DNA from: Gastranaerophilus sp944325835
GTDB taxonomy: Bacteria > Cyanobacteriota > Vampirovibrionia > Gastranaerophilales > Gastranaerophilaceae
Reading direction: 5' to 3'
Length of the DNA stretch: 64,000 nt
Assembly: GCA_963931575.1 (NCBI GenBank)
Contig: OZ007029.1
Span: forward strand, 1,302,001-1,366,000
In this document: one piece after another, positions 42,080 to 50,780 of the stretch
Layout of the letters: every line of letters begins with the position of its first letter
Position numbering within the stretch: position 1 is the stretch's first letter
The notes under the pieces: model-generated
Told to the model about the DNA's origin: nothing
Database searches by the model: none
Seen by the model: the letters and a program-made list of their open reading frames with translations, nothing else
Made by a program: the position numbers and the translations under genes

Positions 42080-42316
42080 TCAGGCACCTTTTTTAGTTAA
42101 AACAGCAGCGATTACAGCCGCAATAACAGAATCATCTTCCGCAGCCTTTTTAGCGACTTTTTTAACTTCTTCAACTGCTTCAGGGAAAATTTTGTTAAGG
42201 TACCCTACTACCTTTGACATTGTTGCCATTCCGGCAATCAGGATGCAAAGAAATGCAAGTACAAACCCCATTCCGATAAGCAGCATTTCAATTCCCAATA
42301 CTACATTTTCATTCAT
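42080..42316 (-). CDS. oadG: Sodium pump decarboxylase gamma subunit
   Basis: A 78-residue protein with one N-terminal membrane helix (MLLIGMGFVLAFLCILIAGM) and a charged C-terminal end (VKKVAKKAAEDDSVI), which is the OadG plan: it anchors the alpha and beta subunits. It lacks the His-rich zinc tail of Klebsiella OadG. Start overlaps birA by 4 bp; ribosome site TAGGAGATATATT. Confidence 0.85.
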   Translation of the reverse strand: MNENVVLGIEMLLIGMGFVLAFLCILIAGMATMSKVVGYLNKIFPEAVEEVKKVAKKAAEDDSVIAAVIAAVLTKKGA

Positions 42317-43038
42317 AATATATCTCCTATGTTCAGAATAAATTCATTGCCGTTATTTGTAAGAATAAGTTCGCCTTTATCAGTAATACCTGAGGCGACA
42401 CCTGTCTTTGTTTCATTTATCAAAGCAACGCAAAGTTCTTTATCAAGAAAATTTGCCAGTGCCAGATAATCTCTCTTTATAAATTTAAAACCTTCTTCCA
42501 GAAATTGATTATAATCCTTAAAAAAGCTAGTTACAAGTTTATTCTTAAACTCAACCATATCAATAGTTTCCCCGACTTCAAGGTTTAAAGATGTAACTTT
42601 TTTGTCAATTTTAGAGAAATCTTTTTCCTGCGCATTAAGATTAACCCCAATGCCTAACACCAAACCTTTAAATTTTGTACCTTTAACAGAGGTTTCTGCA
42701 AGAATTCCCGCGATTTTTTTGCCATTTACTAAGACATCATTCGGCCATTTTATTTCGGGTTTAATGCCATATTCTTCAAGAGTTTTACAAAGCGTAACAG
42801 AGAGGTACTGGGTGAGATTTGCGTAGTGTTCATAGTTTTTATCGGGTTTAAGGACTATGGACATAAATAAATTTCCTTTGCCAAGATCAACCCATTTACG
42901 CTGTAACCTGCCCCGTCCTTGAGTTTGCGCCCCTGCAAAGACAATTGTTTTGTCCTCCAATTCCTCAATATTAGTTTTAGCCCAGAGATTAGTAGAATCA
43001 ATATTTTCTAAAAAAATCTCTCTCAAATTATCTTTCAT
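42313..43038 (-). CDS. birA: Biotin-[acetyl-CoA-carboxylase] ligase
   Basis: Attaches biotin to the carrier Lys, here most likely that of OadA. The 241 residues have the catalytic domain: ENIDSTNLWAK, GAQTQGRGRLQRKWVDLGKG (biotinyl-AMP loop), KWPNDVLVNGKKIAGIL and GIGVNLN, then the SH3-like C-terminal domain. It lacks the N-terminal helix-turn-helix of E. coli BirA, so it is not a repressor. First gene of the decarboxylase operon, divergent from atpB. Confidence 0.93.
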   Translation of the reverse strand: MKDNLREIFLENIDSTNLWAKTNIEELEDKTIVFAGAQTQGRGRLQRKWVDLGKGNLFMSIVLKPDKNYEHYANLTQYLSVTLCKTLEEYGIKPEIKWPNDVLVNGKKIAGILAETSVKGTKFKGLVLGIGVNLNAQEKDFSKIDKKVTSLNLEVGETIDMVEFKNKLVTSFFKDYNQFLEEGFKFIKRDYLALANFLDKELCVALINETKTGVASGITDKGELILTNNGNEFILNIGDIL

Positions 43039-43068
43039 ATTTTTATTTTATATCAAACAAAAAAATAT

Positions 43069-43096
43069 TTGCGATTTTTTTTTTAGGTTGTACAAT
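43069..43096 (+). promoter_or_regulatory. Likely promoter of the ATP synthase operon
   Basis: TTGCGA (43069-43074), a 16-bp T-rich spacer and TACAAT (43091-43096) lie 25 bp before the atpB start. Consensus match only. Confidence 0.5.
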
Positions 43097-43120
43097 AAAA
43101 TTTGTAAGAGGGAGAAAATT

Positions 43121-43819
43121 ATGAGTGAAATGACCCACTGGATATGGACAAAAACGTTGGCAGACAATAGTTTCACCTTCAATTTAGACACCATTTTCAC
43201 AATGTGGTTTGCAATGGGCGTGTTAATTCTAGTCGCCTTCTTTGCAACAAGACACCTGAGCCTTGTACCGGGCAGGTTTCAGGCTGTTTGCGAAAATATT
43301 CTGAAATTTTTCTGGGGAACAATGGATACCATGATGCCGCAGGGCTCAAGGAAACATGTTCCGCTCGTTGCGTCATTATTTTTGTTTATTTTATTTGCAA
43401 ATTTAATGGGACAGTTACCGCTCAGAATAATTCACCTCCAACAGGGCGAACTTGCATCCCCGACAAACGATATCAACTTAACCGCAGCTCTGGCAATAAT
43501 AGTTTTAGTTTACTATGTTTCTGCCGGAATTATCGCGAAAAAAGGAAAATTCCTGCTGCATGAATTTTCATTTGTCGGTATTGTAATGATGCTTGTTGAG
43601 CTTTTAGAGATGGTTACAAGACCTTTAAGCCTTGCAATCCGTCTTTTTGCGAATGTATTTGCAGGAGAAATTCTGGTAACACTGGTTCTGGGAGCATGCG
43701 CTTATCTTGCGCCGCTGCCGGTTATGTTTTTTGAAATTCTGGTTGCATTCATTCAGGCAACAGTATTTATGATGCTGACGATTGCATATATTTCGTCCGC
43801 AACAAGTGAACAACATTAG
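43121..43819 (+). CDS. atpB: ATP synthase F0 subunit a
   Basis: Channel subunit that passes protons to the c ring. The start at 43121 follows GAGGGAGAAAA and gives MSEMTHWIWTKTLADN; the longer frame upstream is not family sequence. The 232 residues have five to six helices and the essential Arg in RPLSLAIRLFANVFAGE. This opens an operon ordered a, c, b', b, delta, alpha, gamma, as in Cyanobacteria. Confidence 0.95.
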   Translation: MSEMTHWIWTKTLADNSFTFNLDTIFTMWFAMGVLILVAFFATRHLSLVPGRFQAVCENILKFFWGTMDTMMPQGSRKHVPLVASLFLFILFANLMGQLPLRIIHLQQGELASPTNDINLTAALAIIVLVYYVSAGIIAKKGKFLLHEFSFVGIVMMLVELLEMVTRPLSLAIRLFANVFAGEILVTLVLGACAYLAPLPVMFFEILVAFIQATVFMMLTIAYISSATSEQH

Positions 43820-43895
43820 TCGAGGGAGTCGACAGCCATAATTGGCTCAACATAAAAAGTAACGAATAACTTAATAATCAAAAGGAGAAAAAATC

Positions 43896-44141
43896 ATGGA
43901 AGAACAAGTAATGAATCTAGGATTGAGCATGGCACACTTAGGTGCAGGTTTAGCAATCGGTTTCGGTGCAATCGGTGCCGGATTAGGTATTGGTTTTGCT
44001 ACAAAAGGTTTGATGGATGCAGTTTCACGCCAGCCTGAAGTTGCCGGCAAAGCATTCGGTTTCTTCCTGCTCGGTGCAGCATTATCAGAAGCTTGCGCAC
44101 TGTATGCATTCGTTGTTGCAATGCAGCTGTTGGGTAAATAA
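43896..44141 (+). CDS. atpE: ATP synthase F0 subunit c
   Basis: An 81-residue two-helix subunit of the rotor ring. The first helix has GFGAIGAGLGIGFATKG, the loop RQPE, and the second helix LSEACALYAFV with the ion-binding Glu. Sodium-type rings have a Gln in helix 1 and a Ser or Thr after the Glu; here neither is present, so proton coupling is expected. A GCGGCT/AGCCGC hairpin follows the stop, before the b' gene. Confidence 0.95.
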   Translation: MEEQVMNLGLSMAHLGAGLAIGFGAIGAGLGIGFATKGLMDAVSRQPEVAGKAFGFFLLGAALSEACALYAFVVAMQLLGK

Positions 44142-44207
44142 GCGGCTCAGCCGCAAACCCTCCTTCACGGGGGCTGCTCTCAATTTTTGCAAATATAAGA
44201 GGAAAAA
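44142..44207 (+). other. Hairpin spacer between atpE and the b' gene
   Basis: GCGGCTCAGCCGC just after the atpE stop folds into a short stem, followed by CCCTCC/GGGGG pairing. Similar CCGGCT-AGCCGG palindromes are scattered elsewhere in the window (366-380, 11127-11139, 25334-25346, 52279-52293). It might stabilise the atpE message, which is needed in excess. Confidence 0.45.
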
Positions 44208-44636
44208 ATGGAATTCAACGCAACATTTTTAGTATCAATTGTAAGCTTTCTTGTGTTCATGTATATTATGAATGCAATATTTTATAAGCCGCTGACGACA
44301 GTCATTGACGAAAGAGAAAATATTGTACATGATAACTATGAACACTCAAGACAAGCACGTCATGAAGCTGAAGAAATTACAAAAGATAAAGAAAACCGTC
44401 TGGCGGAAACCGCAAAGCAATCCCGTAAAATGATGGTTGATAAGACAAATGAAGCCAACGAAGATTACAAAAACAAAGTAGCCGATGCAAAAACAAAATC
44501 AAACGAAAAAGTCGGAATACTTAAAGAGGATCTTCTGCGTTCAGAAGCTGACGCTAAAAATATTCTGAATTCGCACGTTGAAAATCTGGCACAAACAATT
44601 GTAAATAAAGTTTTACAAGGAGGTTTCAATGGCTGA
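44208..44636 (+). CDS. atpG: ATP synthase F0 subunit b'
   Basis: The first of two b-type stator subunits. The 142 residues have one N-terminal helix (FLVSIVSFLVFMYIMNAI) with the YKPL turn, then a long charged helix (ERENIVHDNYEHSRQARHEAEE). Two different b genes in tandem mark cyanobacterial and plastid-type ATP synthases. It overlaps the b gene by 8 bp. I use the cyanobacterial name for b'. Confidence 0.88.
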   Translation: MEFNATFLVSIVSFLVFMYIMNAIFYKPLTTVIDERENIVHDNYEHSRQARHEAEEITKDKENRLAETAKQSRKMMVDKTNEANEDYKNKVADAKTKSNEKVGILKEDLLRSEADAKNILNSHVENLAQTIVNKVLQGGFNG

Positions 44637-45129
44637 ATTCTGGGATTTAATTGTTCGCAGCAACACGTTTAACTTCATTGTCTTACTTGTAATACTTGCG
44701 ATTATATATCAAAAGTTAAATATTTCTTCTGCTATAGAAAAAATGAAATCGGATATCGCAGCGTTCCTTGAAAATTCAAAAAAAGAACGCGAAGTTTCCG
44801 AAAAACACCTCACGGATACTAAAAAATCAGTGGAACATTTAGATGAAGAAATCAAAGAAACATTAGAGAAATCAAAAGTTCTGGCTCAAAATGTTTTTGA
44901 CGAAATTCAATCAATGGCGCAAAAAAGCGTTGAAAAAATTGAAGCAAACGTTGATAAAATTATTGACAATGAAACCAGAAAAATCAATACAAAACTTTCT
45001 CAAACAACAGCGGGCAGCGCAGTAGACCTTGCAACCGCAAGGCTCAAAGAAATGTTTGAGAAAAATCCGGAACTACACGAAAAACATATCAACGATGCAA
45101 TCGAAACTTTAGATAGGATTAAATTATAA
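44629..45129 (+). CDS. atpF: ATP synthase F0 subunit b
   Basis: The second stator subunit, 166 residues: an N-terminal helix (FNFIVLLVILAIIYQKLN) and a long coiled coil (MKSDIAAFLENSKKEREVSE onward), forming a heterodimer with b' and reaching delta. Its start lies inside the b' gene, its stop is 1 bp from atpH. Confidence 0.9.
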   Translation: MAEFWDLIVRSNTFNFIVLLVILAIIYQKLNISSAIEKMKSDIAAFLENSKKEREVSEKHLTDTKKSVEHLDEEIKETLEKSKVLAQNVFDEIQSMAQKSVEKIEANVDKIIDNETRKINTKLSQTTAGSAVDLATARLKEMFEKNPELHEKHINDAIETLDRIKL

Positions 45130-45130
45130 A

Positions 45131-45652
45131 ATGGATAATATAATAACATATTCAGCACAAAATTACGCAGAAGCGCTCTTTGAAGCAGGCAAAACCTTTA
45201 CGCCTGACCTTGAATTAATCAATACGGTTATAACGACTTCTGCCGATTTTATGCACATAATGTCCAATCCTGCAATAGATTTGAACGTCAAATACTCCAT
45301 ACTTGACGAAATTTTTAAAGATAAAATTGATGAAAAAGTTCTTCAATTCGTCAAAATTCTCACAGAAAAAAACCGCCTCGGAGAATTTGAACAAATCCTC
45401 GCGGCTTACAAAGAAAAAGTTAATGACGAAAACGGCATAAAGCTGGTTGAAATAACCTCGGCAATTGAACTTAATGAGGATTTTAAAACAAAAATTTTGA
45501 ATAAATTAAGCGAAAAGCTTAACAAAAAAATCGTTCCGGAATGGAAAATCGACAGAGAAATAATTTCCGGTCTTGTGTTCAAAATAGGCGATGATGTCGT
45601 CGACACAAGCATCAGAAATAAAGTAGAAAGTATTGGAAAAAACATAATATAA
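45131..45652 (+). CDS. atpH: ATP synthase F1 subunit delta
   Basis: Links the b/b' stator to alpha. The 173 residues show the OSCP/delta pattern: YAEALFEAG near the N-terminus, and the C-terminal segment around VEITSAIELNEDFKTKI, WKIDREIISGLVFKIGDDVVD, and DTSIRNKVESI. Standard length, in an unbroken run with its neighbours. Confidence 0.93.
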   Translation: MDNIITYSAQNYAEALFEAGKTFTPDLELINTVITTSADFMHIMSNPAIDLNVKYSILDEIFKDKIDEKVLQFVKILTEKNRLGEFEQILAAYKEKVNDENGIKLVEITSAIELNEDFKTKILNKLSEKLNKKIVPEWKIDREIISGLVFKIGDDVVDTSIRNKVESIGKNII

Positions 45653-45664
45653 AGGTGAAAAAAT

Positions 45665-47179
45665 ATGACAACGATTAAACCTGATGAAATCAGCTCTATA
45701 ATCCGGAGCAAAATAGAAAATTACGAACTGAAAACAGAAGTCGCAAACACAGGTTCCGTTATTGAAGTAGGTGACGGTATCGCACGTATTTACGGACTTC
45801 GTAACGTTATGGCAAGCGAACTTGTAAAATTTGAGGACGGTCAGGGCACACTGGGTATCACAATGAACCTTGAAGAAGATAACGTCGGGGTCGTAATTGT
45901 AGGCGATTATACCCACATTAAAGAAGGCATGACGGTTAAAACGACCGGCGAAATTGCCTCTGTTCCTGTAGGCGATGCATTAATCGGAAGAATTATCAAC
46001 CCGACCGGGAAACCGATTGACGGCAAAGGTGACTATGAATATTCAAAAGTTCGTCCAATTGAACGTGTTGCACCGGGTATCGTTGCAAGAAGATCCGTTC
46101 ACCAGCCGCTTCAAACAGGCCTGACTGCGATTGATGCGCTTACACCAATCGGCCGCGGACAACGTGAACTTATCATCGGCGACCGCCAAACCGGTAAGAC
46201 CGCAATCGCAATCGACACAATTATTAACCAGAAAGGCAAAAACGTAATCTGTATTTACGTTGCAATCGGTCAAAAAACGTCAACTGTTGCACAGCTTGCA
46301 AAAACTCTGGAAGAAAAAGGCGCTATGGAATACTCTATTATAGTTTCCGCAGCCGCAAACGAACCGGCTCCGCTTCAATACATTGCTCCGTTTGCAGGTG
46401 TCACTATCGGTGAAGAATTTATGGAACAAGGCAAAGATGTTTTGATTATCTATGATGACCTTTCAAAACACGCTCAGGCCTATCGTGCAATGAGTTTGCT
46501 TCTTAAAAGACCGCCGGGACGTGAAGCTTATCCGGGGGATGTTTTCTACCTTCACTCAAGACTTCTTGAACGTGCGGTAAAATTGAACGACAAACTTGGC
46601 GGCGGAAGTATTACAGCGTTACCGATTATTGAAACACAAGCCGGCGACGTTTCCGCATACATCCCGACCAACGTTATCTCAATCACTGACGGTCAAATCT
46701 TCCTTGAAAGTAACCTCTTTAACAGTGGTGTCCGCCCGGCAATTAACGCGGGGATTTCTGTTTCCCGTGTCGGCGGTGCGGCGCAAACTAAAGGGATTAA
46801 GCAGGTCGCAGGTAAGTTAAGACTTGACCTTGCACAGTTCAGAGAACTTGAATCCTTCGCACAGTTCGCATCTGATCTCGATCAGGCAACCAAAAACCAG
46901 CTTCTGAGAGGTCAAAAGCTTACAGAAGTTCTTAAACAACCGCAATACAACCCGCTCAGCGTTGCTGAACAGGTAAGTATCCTTTTCGCGGCTAACGAAG
47001 GTCTGCTGGATGACGTTGACAACAAAAATATTCAAAACTTCAAAACTGAATGGTTTAAATATTTCAACGCCAATATGAAAGACCTTGCTAAAAAGCTTGA
47101 TGAAGGCGCTGCACTTTCTGATGAGGACAAAACCGCGTTAAGAAGCAATATCGAAACATTTAAGAAAAGTTTCTCATAG
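45665..47179 (+). CDS. atpA: ATP synthase F1 subunit alpha
   Basis: Non-catalytic nucleotide-binding subunit of F1. The 504 residues contain Walker A GDRQTGKTAI (about 169-178), the DELSEED-equivalent region, and RPPGREAYPGDVFYLHSRLL. The arginine finger segment ISVSRVGGAAQ is present. Ribosome site AAAGGTGAAAAA. Only alpha and gamma of F1 are here; beta and epsilon must be elsewhere, as in Cyanobacteria. Confidence 0.97.
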   Translation: MTTIKPDEISSIIRSKIENYELKTEVANTGSVIEVGDGIARIYGLRNVMASELVKFEDGQGTLGITMNLEEDNVGVVIVGDYTHIKEGMTVKTTGEIASVPVGDALIGRIINPTGKPIDGKGDYEYSKVRPIERVAPGIVARRSVHQPLQTGLTAIDALTPIGRGQRELIIGDRQTGKTAIAIDTIINQKGKNVICIYVAIGQKTSTVAQLAKTLEEKGAMEYSIIVSAAANEPAPLQYIAPFAGVTIGEEFMEQGKDVLIIYDDLSKHAQAYRAMSLLLKRPPGREAYPGDVFYLHSRLLERAVKLNDKLGGGSITALPIIETQAGDVSAYIPTNVISITDGQIFLESNLFNSGVRPAINAGISVSRVGGAAQTKGIKQVAGKLRLDLAQFRELESFAQFASDLDQATKNQLLRGQKLTEVLKQPQYNPLSVAEQVSILFAANEGLLDDVDNKNIQNFKTEWFKYFNANMKDLAKKLDEGAALSDEDKTALRSNIETFKKSFS

Positions 47180-47189
47180 GTAACAAACA

Positions 47190-48119
47190 ATGGCAAACTT
47201 AAAAGATATAAAAAACAGAATACAGAGCGTTCAAAGCACAAAAAAAATCACCCGTGCAATGAAAATGGTTGCGGCCGCAAAAGTTAAAAAAGCAGAATCA
47301 ACAGTAAAAGCATCACGTCCGTTTACACGTGAAATGGTGAATATGCTTGAAAAAATGCTCTCAAGTGTAGGCGGGAATTACAGTTCATTCACGCTCAAAG
47401 TTGAACATGCAATAGAGAATTACCCTAAACTCCTTGAAAGACGCGATGTTAAAGCGGTAGGACTTTTGCTTATTTCATCAAATAAGGGGCTTGCCGGAGC
47501 ATACAATGCCAACATAGTTAAGCGCACACTAAAAACAATCCGCGACTATCAGGCTCAAGGGATAGGTGTAAAACTCTTTATCATCGGACAAAAAGGGATT
47601 TCAGCATTAAAGAAAAAAGCAAAAGAACTGGGCGTTGAGATAATCAATACCTACCTGAATATTATAGATAACCCTAATGCAACAAATTCCGGCATTGTCA
47701 TAGATGATATTGCAACACTATACGTTAAAGGCGAGATTGATAAAATTGAACTGATAACAACGCGTTTCAAGAACATGATGAGCTATTTTGTTGAAAACTG
47801 GACGATTTTACCGCTTCAGGATATTAACACAGACAATAAATTTGACGGCGTGGTTGAATCTTTAATGGAATTTGAACCGGATCGCCACCATATATTGCAG
47901 CAAATTATTCCGATGTATTTGACAAATATAGTTTATCAGGCACTGCTGGAAGCTCAGGCAAGTGAACTGGCTTCCCGTATGACAGCAATGTCTGCGGCAA
48001 CAAGCAATGCCGAAAAAATGCTCAATACATTATCTATTGAATACAACAAATCGCGTCAATGGGCGATTACGCAAGAGATTGTGGAAGTCGTATCCGGCGC
48101 AAATGCCCAAATTGGATAA
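47190..48119 (+). CDS. atpG2: ATP synthase F1 subunit gamma
   Basis: The rotor shaft. The 309 residues have the N-terminal MANLKDIKNRIQSVQSTKKI and C-terminal EYNKSRQWAITQEIVEVVSG helices that form the coiled coil. The insertion (about residues 195-230) that carries the redox Cys pair in plant chloroplast gamma is not seen as a CxxxxxC motif. It ends the operon, followed at once by a terminator. The usual bacterial symbol atpG collides with the cyanobacterial b' name. Confidence 0.94.
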   Translation: MANLKDIKNRIQSVQSTKKITRAMKMVAAAKVKKAESTVKASRPFTREMVNMLEKMLSSVGGNYSSFTLKVEHAIENYPKLLERRDVKAVGLLLISSNKGLAGAYNANIVKRTLKTIRDYQAQGIGVKLFIIGQKGISALKKKAKELGVEIINTYLNIIDNPNATNSGIVIDDIATLYVKGEIDKIELITTRFKNMMSYFVENWTILPLQDINTDNKFDGVVESLMEFEPDRHHILQQIIPMYLTNIVYQALLEAQASELASRMTAMSAATSNAEKMLNTLSIEYNKSRQWAITQEIVEVVSGANAQIG

Positions 48120-48121
48120 TC

Positions 48122-48152
48122 AAAAAGACGGTTTTGAAAACCGTCTTTTTTT
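48122..48152 (+). terminator. Terminator after the atp operon
   Basis: AAAAAGACGGTTTT pairs with AAACCGTCTTTTT, with a long T run after it. It begins 3 bp past the gamma stop codon. Confidence 0.92.
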
Positions 48153-48161
48153 GTAACATTT

Positions 48162-48189
48162 TTGAACTTTATAAACTCTATGCTATTAT
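48162..48189 (+). promoter_or_regulatory. Promoter of the MinD-like gene
   Basis: TTGAAC (48162-48167), 16 bp, TATTAT (48184-48189), 32 bp before the TTG start and just after the atp terminator. Confidence 0.5.
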
Positions 48190-48220
48190 TAAAACATATA
48201 GTAAAAGGGAGAGAGATTAT

Positions 48221-48958
48221 TTGACTACAAAAATTGCAATAACAGGGAAAAGCGGAAGCGGCAAAACAACGATTACAAAAGCTTTTTTAAACATTTTAAG
48301 CAGCAAGTTTCCGGATAAAACTTTTCTGCTTATAGATAACGATCTAACAGGTGAACTCGGACACTCTTACGGGCTTGATATCCGCAACACCGTTTACGGT
48401 ATCAGAAGCGGAAAACACGAATACAAAACCGGAATTCCGGAAAACATGACAAAACAGGAATACATTGAATGGGCGCTGGAAGACATTCTATACCCGCTTA
48501 ACGAAAATGTTGATATTCTGGTAACATGGTTTGTCGGCTCCAAAGACTGCCGCTGCCCTATAACCGGTCAGCTTAATGAAGCGCTGAAAAAGTTAATCGC
48601 GCGCTACGATTTCGTAATTATTGACTGCGAATTTGACCTCAAATACTTTAACCAGCTTGTCGATACCGACATAGATCTTACGCTTATAATAGCCAACCCG
48701 ACCGAAGAATCCGCGCATCTGGCAAAACGGATTGAAGAATTCAGCGCAAAATACGCTATCGGCGGCCAAATGGGTGTTGTTATCAACAAAGTCGAAAATC
48801 ACAACTTAGAAGAACTATACACCCTTCTGAAGAAGTATGATCTGGATATACTCGGCGTTATTCCAAAAGATGAAAATATTGAACAGCTAACACGCAATTC
48901 TGCACCCGTTCAAGAAGCAATCGAACAATTTTTCGTACGCCTGAATCTGCCGCAGTAG
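48221..48958 (+). CDS. CooC/MinD-superfamily P-loop ATPase
   Basis: The 245-residue protein starts with TTG at 48221 after AGGGAGAGAG. The P loop is GKSGSGKTT at the very N-terminus, deviating from the MinD KGGxGKT form but close to CooC and cobyrinate-synthase-like ATPases. DNDLTGELGHSYG follows as switch I, and FVIIDCEFDL as switch II; INKVENHNLEEL and GVIPKDENIEQL match the superfamily end. CooC-type proteins insert metal into enzymes; a metal or cofactor maturase is possible but the target is not seen nearby. Confidence 0.8.
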   Translation: MTTKIAITGKSGSGKTTITKAFLNILSSKFPDKTFLLIDNDLTGELGHSYGLDIRNTVYGIRSGKHEYKTGIPENMTKQEYIEWALEDILYPLNENVDILVTWFVGSKDCRCPITGQLNEALKKLIARYDFVIIDCEFDLKYFNQLVDTDIDLTLIIANPTEESAHLAKRIEEFSAKYAIGGQMGVVINKVENHNLEELYTLLKKYDLDILGVIPKDENIEQLTRNSAPVQEAIEQFFVRLNLPQ

Positions 48959-49020
48959 CTCCTGATATTTACATATTACAATCAGTAAGTATAATAATCT
49001 TATTAAAAAAGGAGCAAACT

Positions 49021-49866
49021 GTGACAGCCGAAATTCTTGATGGTAAAAAGACAAGTCAAAAACTGCTGGAAAAATTGCAGCAAGAAGTATGCACTCTTGC
49101 TAAAAAACCGGTTCTTGCAATTATGCTCGTCGGCGAAAATCCGGCAAGCTTGATTTATGTCAATGCAAAACTTAAAAAAGCCGAAAGCATCGGCTTCAAA
49201 GCCATACTAAAACAACTTACTTCCAATGTCACAGAAAAAGAAATCATTGCAAATATCAAAGAATGGAACAATGATCCCAATATCAACGGAATTCTTGTTC
49301 AACTGCCTTTACCTAAAGAGATTAATAAAAATATTATTCTAAATTCAATTGATCCGATTAAAGATGTAGACGGGCTGACAGCCTACAATTCCGGACTTTT
49401 TTATACCGGTCAGGAACCGTATGCAATTCCCTGCACTACCCGCGGAATAATTATGCTTCTTAAAGAATATAATATTGAAATAGAAGGCAAACACGTAGTC
49501 GTCATAGGACGTTCCAATCTTGTCGGCAAACCGACAGCACAGGCTTTCTTATTTGAAAACGCCACGGTTACAACCTGCCATTCAAAAACCGAAAATCTTG
49601 AAAGCATAATAAAAACGGCTGATATTGTCGTTTCAGCCGTAGGGGAAAAAATTGTAAATGGGAAAATATTGAAAAAAAATAGTGTAGTAGTAGATGTTGG
49701 AATATTCCGTACCCCGGAAGGTAAAATCAGCGGGGATGTGGAATTTGAAAGTGCGTCACAAGTTGCATCATACATCTCGCCGGTTCCGGGCGGCGTAGGC
49801 CCGATGACCGTGACTGCCCTGATGTATAACCTGCTCGACTTGTATCTCGCACAAAATATCAGATAA
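49021..49866 (+). CDS. folD: Methylenetetrahydrofolate dehydrogenase / cyclohydrolase
   Basis: Interconverts one-carbon folates. The 281 residues have YVNAKLKKAESIGFKA with the catalytic Lys, GILVQLPLPKEI, and the NAD(P) site VVVIGRSNLVGKPTAQAFL followed by ATVTTCHSKT; SPVPGGVGPMTVTALM ends the family core. It starts with GTG at 49021 after AAAGGAGCAAACT. Upstream TATAAT with a TTTACA box 16 bp before suggests its own promoter. Confidence 0.95.
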   Translation: MTAEILDGKKTSQKLLEKLQQEVCTLAKKPVLAIMLVGENPASLIYVNAKLKKAESIGFKAILKQLTSNVTEKEIIANIKEWNNDPNINGILVQLPLPKEINKNIILNSIDPIKDVDGLTAYNSGLFYTGQEPYAIPCTTRGIIMLLKEYNIEIEGKHVVVIGRSNLVGKPTAQAFLFENATVTTCHSKTENLESIIKTADIVVSAVGEKIVNGKILKKNSVVVDVGIFRTPEGKISGDVEFESASQVASYISPVPGGVGPMTVTALMYNLLDLYLAQNIR

Positions 49867-49881
49867 TGTAAAGGCTCCTGA

Positions 49882-49918
49882 CAATTTTCTTCCGAGATAA
49901 CAATCTCGTCGAAAATTG
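49882..49918. other. Hairpin downstream of folD
   Basis: CAATTTTC pairs with GAAAATTG (outer) and CGAGAT with ATCTCG (inner). No T run follows, so it is not a standard terminator. A CACAC/GTGTG stem follows at about 49956-49969. No gene lies in 49867-49999. Confidence 0.5.
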
Positions 49919-49999
49919 AAACGTCGCTCACGTAGTGTTCCGCGCCCTGCCTGCCACACTCACGTGTGCCAGCTCCGGCGCTACACCAGCTTACGCTAT

Positions 50000-50320
50000 C
50001 TAGCCGCCGATGAGGTTAAGCGAGCAGGTATTCTTAATACCATTGTTAACCATTGTCTTTAATGAGTTAATCTCTTGCTCCATAACGTCAATCTGCGACT
50101 TAACAGATTCTGCCTCGGTTTGAAGATATTCACTCGTCTTTTCTAACGCAATGTAAAACGGATCTTCATCCAAGTCTTCATCTTCTTTTGCCTGTGCATA
50201 ATCCGCCATTTGACTTGTAATAACATTTGTCCTGCTCATCAAAATCGTATATTCATACTCAAGTTGACTTTTTTGCAGTGTGAATAAACTTTTCTGTGAT
50301 GCCATAGCTAAGAACGACAT
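50000..50320 (-). CDS. Hypothetical coiled-coil protein, 106 residues
   Basis: No family recognised. The sequence is mostly helical with heptad-like Leu/Ile/Val spacing (SQKSLFTLQKSQLEYEYTIL, then QTEAESVKSQIDVMEQEINS), an acidic middle (AKEDEDLDEDP) and a short Cys-containing tail (NTCSLNLIGG). The start follows AGGAGAGATGAG. No signal peptide. It might be cytoplasmic or exported by a specialised system, unknown. Confidence 0.65.
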   Translation of the reverse strand: MSFLAMASQKSLFTLQKSQLEYEYTILMSRTNVITSQMADYAQAKEDEDLDEDPFYIALEKTSEYLQTEAESVKSQIDVMEQEINSLKTMVNNGIKNTCSLNLIGG

Positions 50321-50565
50321 ATCTCATCTCTCCTTGTTTATAAATTGCTCTCTTACCTATATAAAAACAAATAAAAGTTTTCGATTTCACAAAAGGTGTT
50401 TTTTGTTACAATTCGTAACAAATATCATAAAAACCAGCCAACACAAGGGTTATATCAAAAGTATGTATTCTTTAATGTAACAATAAATAAATTTTTTATA
50501 AAAATTACATCTTTTTTTAGCAATTTTTTAAACTCAAAATACTTTATATAAATACAGAGGAAACA

Positions 50566-50733
50566 ATGGGAATTGTAAAGGCGGGAATTATGAACACAAA
50601 GTATGTGACTTTAACTATCGTAGAATACTTCAACGCTATTGAAAAACAAACCGGAACAAATTCACAAATCGTTGCAAAATCGTTAGTTAAGTACTTAAGA
50701 AACAAAAAGGAACAACAAGCACTGGCAGCTTAA
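50566..50733 (+). CDS. Small paralogous protein, cassette copy 1 (55 residues)
   Basis: ATG at 50566 after AGAGGAAAC gives a 55-residue protein with VEYFNAIEKQTGTNSQIVAK and SLVKYLRNKK. A paralog of 59 residues lies at 51042-51221 (same NSQI(V/I)AKSLVKYL core). The conservation across two genes with ribosome sites supports both as real. Charged and helical, no membrane segment. I know no family; the linked ribbon-helix-helix gene between them suggests a regulatory cassette. Confidence 0.7.
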   Translation: MGIVKAGIMNTKYVTLTIVEYFNAIEKQTGTNSQIVAKSLVKYLRNKKEQQALAA

Positions 50734-50780
50734 TCTATTTAGTAAGTAATTAGACAGGGAAAATATAAGGAGATAAAGTT

